This document shows, one piece after another, positions 5,094-7,742 of a stretch of DNA of 7,742 bases. The translations under genes and the position numbers were made by a program. Origin of the DNA: CSP1-5 sp964348275 (GTDB taxonomy: Bacteria; Methylomirabilota; Methylomirabilia; Methylomirabilales; CSP1-5); contig CAYGBT010000091.1 in the NCBI GenBank assembly GCA_964348275.1, positions 1-7,742 of the forward strand, written 5' to 3'. A model generated the notes under the pieces. That model worked only from the letters and a program-made list of their open reading frames with translations. It was not told where the DNA came from and made no database searches. Numbering within the stretch: position 1 is the first letter of the stretch; the number at the start of each line of letters is the position of its first letter.

Positions 5094-6472
5094 CAAGTGC
5101 CTTCCTTTCCCGGATCTGCCCACAGCGCGGGGTCCAGGCGGTGCTTTTGAATGAGCCGGCGGAAGGTGCGGCGGTCCTGGCGTGCCGCCTGGGCCGCCCG
5201 CGTGATGTTCCCGCGATGGGTCTCAAGGAGGCCGGCCAGATAGCTCCGCTCGAAGCTATTGATGGCGTGGGCCTTTGCGGTGCGGAAGCAGGCGTCGGGA
5301 GTGGCCTCGACCGGTCGGGTGGACCACGGCAGATCTGTGGCCCGGATTTCCTTCGAGGTATTCATGAGGATTTGGTGCCGCACAACATTCTCCAGCTCAC
5401 GCACGTTCCCCGGCCACTCGTACGCACACATCGCCTCGAGCGCCTCCGGCGTGAAGCGCCAGACGTTGTCGGTCATGGCGTATCGCGTGAGAAAGTATTC
5501 CGCGAGCAGCGGGATGTCCCCAACTCGCTCCCGCAGGGGCGGGAGGCGGAGTGTGACCACGTGGAGGCGGTAGTAGAGATCCTCACGGAAGGTCCCTTCG
5601 CGAACTTTCGCATCCAAGTCGCCATTGGTGGCCGCCACCAGCCGAACATTGGCCTTGAGATTCCGGGGATAGCCCAGGGGCCGGTAGCTCCGATCCTCCA
5701 GGAAACGCAAGAGCTTGACCTGAGCCGCGGGGGTCAACGAATTGACCTCATCCAGGAAGAGGGTCCCGCCCTCCGCTTCGGCCACGAGACCCTGTTGGTG
5801 CGATCGGGCGTCGGTATAGGCCCCCCGGTGGTGACCAAAGAGCTCGTTCTCAAACAGGTCGGGCGGAATGGCCCCGCAATTGACGGGTACAAACGGCTTC
5901 GTGGCTCGGCCGCTGAGGTAGTGGATCGCCTGCGCGGTGAGCTCCTTGCCAGTGCCCGTCTCGCCGGTCAAGAGGACCGTGACGTCCCCCTTGGCGACGC
6001 GCAGGATCTGCTGCTTGACCGCCTCGAAGGCTGGGACCCGTCCGATCATCCGCTCGAGACCCATGGCCTCTTGCAGCCGGTCCCGGACGCGTTCGGTCTC
6101 TTCCTTGATGCCGAGGGGAAGGAGGCAACGGACCCTCGCCAGCAGTTCGGAGGCTCGGACAGGATCGACGAGGAAGTCTGTGACGCCGGCAGGCAGGCGG
6201 TCAAGCACTTTGGCGAGGTGTGTCTCATCGAAAACCGGGAGCAGGGGTACCTCGGGCATCGATGCCCGGAGCTCCGTCAGGACGCTGAATGAGTTCTCTG
6301 TCGGGCCGACGATGGGAATGATGAGGTCCGTCGGGGCCCCGGCGGACCTTTCCACGGATACCGCATACACCCGTGTCGCCAGCAGGATATCGCGGACTCG
6401 CGCCGCGGCGTCGGACGCGTGTGACGTGAGGACGAGAATTCGAGGTGGCAAGGAAAGATCTCCGCGTTTCAT
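5093..6472 (-). CDS. NtrC-family sigma54-dependent activator with an atypical receiver-like domain
   Basis: This 459-residue protein has three parts. Residues about 11-120 resemble a receiver fold but lack the acidic pair near the N-terminus, the phospho-acceptor Asp (DLIIPIV at 49-55) and the conserved Lys (DFLVDP at 99-104). Residues about 140-370 are the AAA+ domain: Walker A GETGTGKE 170-177, sigma54-contact loop GAYTDA 217-222 (usual form GAFTGA), Walker B GGTLFLDE 235-242, sensor I ATN 281-283, arginine finger region FREDLYYR 295-302 and WPGNVREL 353-360. Residues about 421-444 (NITRAAQAARQDRRTF) are a Fis-type helix-turn-helix. These proteins use ATP to open sigma54 promoters. A GG-N10-GC promoter lies upstream on the same strand, suggesting sigma54-dependent, possibly self-activated expression. 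The ribosome site is weak. The stop overlaps the J-domain start. Confidence 0.93.
   Translation of the reverse strand: MKRGDLSLPPRILVLTSHASDAAARVRDILLATRVYAVSVERSAGAPTDLIIPIVGPTENSFSVLTELRASMPEVPLLPVFDETHLAKVLDRLPAGVTDFLVDPVRASELLARVRCLLPLGIKEETERVRDRLQEAMGLERMIGRVPAFEAVKQQILRVAKGDVTVLLTGETGTGKELTAQAIHYLSGRATKPFVPVNCGAIPPDLFENELFGHHRGAYTDARSHQQGLVAEAEGGTLFLDEVNSLTPAAQVKLLRFLEDRSYRPLGYPRNLKANVRLVAATNGDLDAKVREGTFREDLYYRLHVVTLRLPPLRERVGDIPLLAEYFLTRYAMTDNVWRFTPEALEAMCAYEWPGNVRELENVVRHQILMNTSKEIRATDLPWSTRPVEATPDACFRTAKAHAINSFERSYLAGLLETHRGNITRAAQAARQDRRTFRRLIQKHRLDPALWADPGKEGT
5100..5108 (-). promoter_or_regulatory. Ribosome binding site fixing the J-domain start
   Basis: The minus strand reads AAAGGAAGG six bases before ATG 5093, inside the last codons of the sigma54 activator gene. 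It favours this ATG over the in-frame ATG at 5123 and supports translational coupling through the TGATG junction. Confidence 0.7.
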
Positions 6473-6550
6473 CGACGAACGTATCGTCCGTCTCCGTTAC
6501 GACGAGCGATCTCTGTGATTGATCGACGAACGTATCCTCCGTCTTCGTTA
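6471..6550. repeat. Two 29-bp direct repeats, 51-bp period, in the activator leader
   Basis: Bases 6471-6499 and 6522-6550 match at 27 of 29 positions (ATCGACGAACGTATC then TCCGTCT.CGTTA). The first copy overlaps the activator start codon. The second lies just downstream of the predicted sigma54 promoter, near the expected transcript start. They may be a duplicated leader or operator. The same strand and frame on the plus side only follow from the 51-base period. Confidence 0.75.
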
Positions 6551-6552
6551 TG

Positions 6553-6567
6553 GCAAGGTCCGTGCCA
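6553..6567 (-). promoter_or_regulatory. Sigma54 (RpoN) promoter upstream of the activator/J-domain operon
   Basis: The minus strand reads TGGCACGGACCTTGC. This matches the -24/-12 consensus TGGCAC-N5-TTGC, with the required GG and GC exactly ten bases apart. The expected start of transcription is near 6541, giving a leader of about 70 bases that contains the direct repeats. The next gene on this strand is itself a sigma54 activator. Confidence 0.7.
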
Positions 6568-6677
6568 GGCTAGGAACTCAAGACAGAGGGTGCTATAAGT
6601 CTGCGATTTGCCGAAGGTTCTCTGTACCCAGTCATCTTACGAGTAAGGACAAAGACACCCTAAGAGGGCGACCGCAT

Positions 6678-6694
6678 CATGCAAATGTTGCGTG
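6678..6694. promoter_or_regulatory. Candidate upstream activator site (imperfect dyad)
   Basis: CATGCAA-ATG-TTGCGTG is a 7+3+7 dyad with six of seven pairs matching. It lies about 140 bases upstream of the predicted sigma54 transcript start, a usual distance for an enhancer bound by an NtrC-type dimer. A shorter dyad GCGT-GG-ACGC overlaps it at 6690-6699. No second full copy was found, so this is suggestive only. Confidence 0.3.
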
Positions 6695-6789
6695 GACGCT
6701 GTAATGCTTGCAGTGTGTTGGATTCTAAAGTGCGCACCGATATTGGAACATGGGAACTAAGGAGAGGTCCCCAAAAGTGTCTGTGCTGG

Positions 6790-6817
6790 TGGTGCGCCCA
6801 AGAGGATTCGAGCGTCT
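6790..6817 (-). other. tRNA 3' end relic (T-arm, acceptor and CCA)
   Basis: The minus strand reads AGACG-CTCGAAT-CCTCT, a T-arm with four of five stem pairs, then TGGGCGC-A-CCA, an acceptor 3' strand with an encoded CCA. No matching 5' acceptor strand, D-arm or clear anticodon arm lies upstream, so only about 28 bases of a tRNA remain. This extent is typical of a recombination core at a tRNA 3' end. The acceptor resembles those of some tRNA-Arg genes. Confidence 0.45.
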
Positions 6818-7119
6818 GCCTTACGCATTTCTACACCTCCCGAGGCCCCACCTGACCATACCCCAGAAGACCTATCCGCTCAAGAACCCGGGAATTTAGA
6901 GTGAGCGATAGCGCTCCTAGATGCTCCTAGTACGGGGTGTTCTGGTAGCAGCATGGTAGCAAGTCTTTATACCCCGCTGGCGCTCCATACACACACCGAG
7001 CGCAGAGGATGGCCCCGACGCCCGTAATAAATCTTAGTTCGGTTGTGTCTGCCTGTAGCGGATTCCTGACAGGACTCACTACAAGTTAAGAAAAATCAGT
7101 GTAATCCTTTTCCTCCTAG
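6818..7119. other. Stretch with no recognisable gene
   Basis: I find no gene, RNA or mobile-element signature here. Small features are a 5-bp hairpin (GAGCG-ATAG-CGCTC near 6903-6916) and a direct duplication of GCTCCTAG just after it. Stop codons are frequent in the frames read. Confidence 0.4.
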
Positions 7120-7362
7120 CTCGCATCAAAGAAAAGAGTTGGGAACTTGCCCTGGCCCAACCCGGGCACCCATCCCGACGGCCGCAGCGGCAACCACCGC
7201 GGGGAAGGATTCCTCATTGCAGATGGCGATCACATCCGTCCAGGCTCAGCCCTCGATGGTGCGCACGTCGTTGACCTTGCCTCCACCGTCTACGCGCTCT
7301 TCGGCCAGCCGAAGCCCCCGGAGATGCGCGGCGAGCTTCTCCCGCTCATCGACCCACATTGA
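7120..7362 (+). pseudogene. C-terminal fragment of an alkaline-phosphatase-superfamily phosphodiesterase
   Basis: The frame is open from after TAG 7117-7119 to TGA 7360-7362; TTG 7147 is the first usable start. It reads SGNHRGEGFLIADGDHIRPG and continues to AHVVDLASTVYALFGQP. This matches the C-terminal end of type I phosphodiesterase/nucleotide pyrophosphatase proteins, where a metal-ligand His in GxHRPEG is followed by D(L/I)APT(V/I)L.L.G.P. Only about 80 residues remain; the catalytic Ser/Thr and the other metal ligands, which lie earlier in the family, are absent. It is a decayed gene rather than a working enzyme. Confidence 0.6.
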
Positions 7363-7454
7363 TCGCAGCGCCAGCCCGCTGCTGCACCCGAACATCTGCC
7401 CTGCTGCGTGGCAACGTGCCAGAGCCTGTAGCTGGCCTCCTGACTAAGACGGTC

Positions 7455-7480
7455 AGCGTCCGGATCATAGAACGGACGCT
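7455..7480 (+). terminator. Perfect 8-bp hairpin, possible terminator
   Basis: AGCGTCCG and CGGACGCT pair perfectly around a ten-base loop about 90 bases after the phosphodiesterase fragment. The following CGTTTCACTCCCTT is only weakly T-rich, so termination is uncertain. The inverted repeat itself is clear. Confidence 0.4.
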
Positions 7481-7602
7481 CGTTTCACTCCCTTGTTGAT
7501 GCCTGAGAAATTGCCCGTTTCAATTGAAATTCGGCTTCAATTTGGGGCAGAGCAAAGATTTCAGGAAGAATTTAGCCCCCGCAGTTAATCGTGGGCACAG
7601 TT

Positions 7603-7710
7603 TTAGGCACAGTCCGGAGGGAGGTGAGGGTGTTCCTCGCATTGGGCACAGGCGCATAGGCCCTCTGACAAATTTGGAAGGAAGGACCAAGGGCCGAAGA
7701 GGGGGGACAT
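7603..7710 (-). CDS. Possible 35-residue Cys/Pro-rich ORF, related to the 3689-3744 arm
   Basis: ATG 7710 (GGAAGAG just upstream) opens a short minus-strand frame containing FGPWSFLPNLSEGLCACAQC and EEHPHLPPDCA, ending at TAA 7603-7605. Its central part is similar in protein sequence to a frame at 3662-3770 on the plus strand, so it was probably once coding. It may be a real tiny protein or the tail of a larger, lost gene. Function unknown. Confidence 0.3.
   Translation of the reverse strand: MSPLFGPWSFLPNLSEGLCACAQCEEHPHLPPDCA
7622..7677 (-). repeat. Divergent inverted repeat, right arm (partner 3689-3744 plus)
   Basis: This is the minus-strand copy of the 56-base repeat, 77 percent identical to the left arm and in opposite orientation. 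The two arms enclose about 3.9 kb containing the tmRNA/tRNA relics, the sigma54 activator/J-domain operon and the phosphodiesterase fragment. Three GGCACAG copies lie at 7594, 7606 and 7645. Confidence 0.6.
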
Positions 7711-7742
7711 TACTCTTCCACGCGGCAGCTACGTGGCAAAAA

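Noticed and set aside
5141..6292. 383-codon plus-strand open frame opposite the sigma54 activator
   Set aside because: It is the antisense shadow of a gene with full Walker and helix-turn-helix motifs in GC-rich DNA; no family is seen on the plus strand.
6750..6899. 49-residue plus-strand ORF containing RPRGFERLPY
   Set aside because: This is the well-known kind of spurious peptide made by reading the T-arm of a tRNA antisense; it overlaps the tRNA 3' relic.
7511..7535. GTTTCAATTGAAA, similar to the edge of some CRISPR repeats
   Set aside because: Only one copy exists and there are no spacers; it is a simple 12-bp palindrome.

Overview
The window is GC-rich bacterial DNA with compact, partly overlapping genes, GGAGG-type ribosome binding sites and signalling families (PilZ, sigma54 activator, J-domain). 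The small-protein/pentapeptide pair at the left end resembles gene pairs I associate with environmental lineages such as NC10 or Nitrospirota. That placement is only an inference; no ribosomal or other marker gene is present. Broken genes, tRNA/tmRNA 3' relics and a divergent inverted repeat make this look like accessory, recombination-prone sequence rather than conserved core.

Layout. Bases 1-540 (minus) hold a small frameshifted gene that runs by a four-base ATGA overlap into a pentapeptide-repeat protein, which leaves the window at base 1 after seven near-identical 30-bp repeat units. Bases 595-1164 (minus) encode a four-helix membrane protein of unknown function, preceded at about 1215-1480 by the frameshifted C-terminus of an endonuclease I-like nuclease. 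Bases 1645-3419 (plus) form a signalling cluster: a tandem PilZ protein cut by an in-frame TAG inside the c-di-GMP motif of its first domain, a very small overlapping ORF, a coiled-coil protein ending in a histidine-kinase-like dimerisation helix without its histidine, another small overlapping ORF, and a helical, coiled-coil-rich protein.

Bases 3420-4412 contain no convincing intact gene. They hold an open frame without a start codon, one arm of a divergent inverted repeat, the 3' end of a tmRNA-like sequence and the 3' half of a tRNA-Thr(CGT)-like sequence. Such 3' pieces are what integrative elements leave at attachment sites.

Bases 4413-6567 (minus) are the best-preserved unit: a sigma54-type promoter (GG-N10-GC), a leader with two 29-bp direct repeats, an NtrC-type sigma54 activator with a receiver-like N-domain lacking the phosphorylation residues, and, joined by a TGATG junction, a J-domain protein with a predicted winged helix. 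The arrangement suggests a sigma54-dependent, possibly self-activated operon coupling a transcription activator to a J-domain co-chaperone.

Bases 6568-7742 are mostly non-coding or decayed: a possible enhancer dyad, a third tRNA 3' end, the C-terminal fragment of an alkaline-phosphatase-superfamily phosphodiesterase, a hairpin, and a small minus-strand ORF that is the second arm of the inverted repeat.
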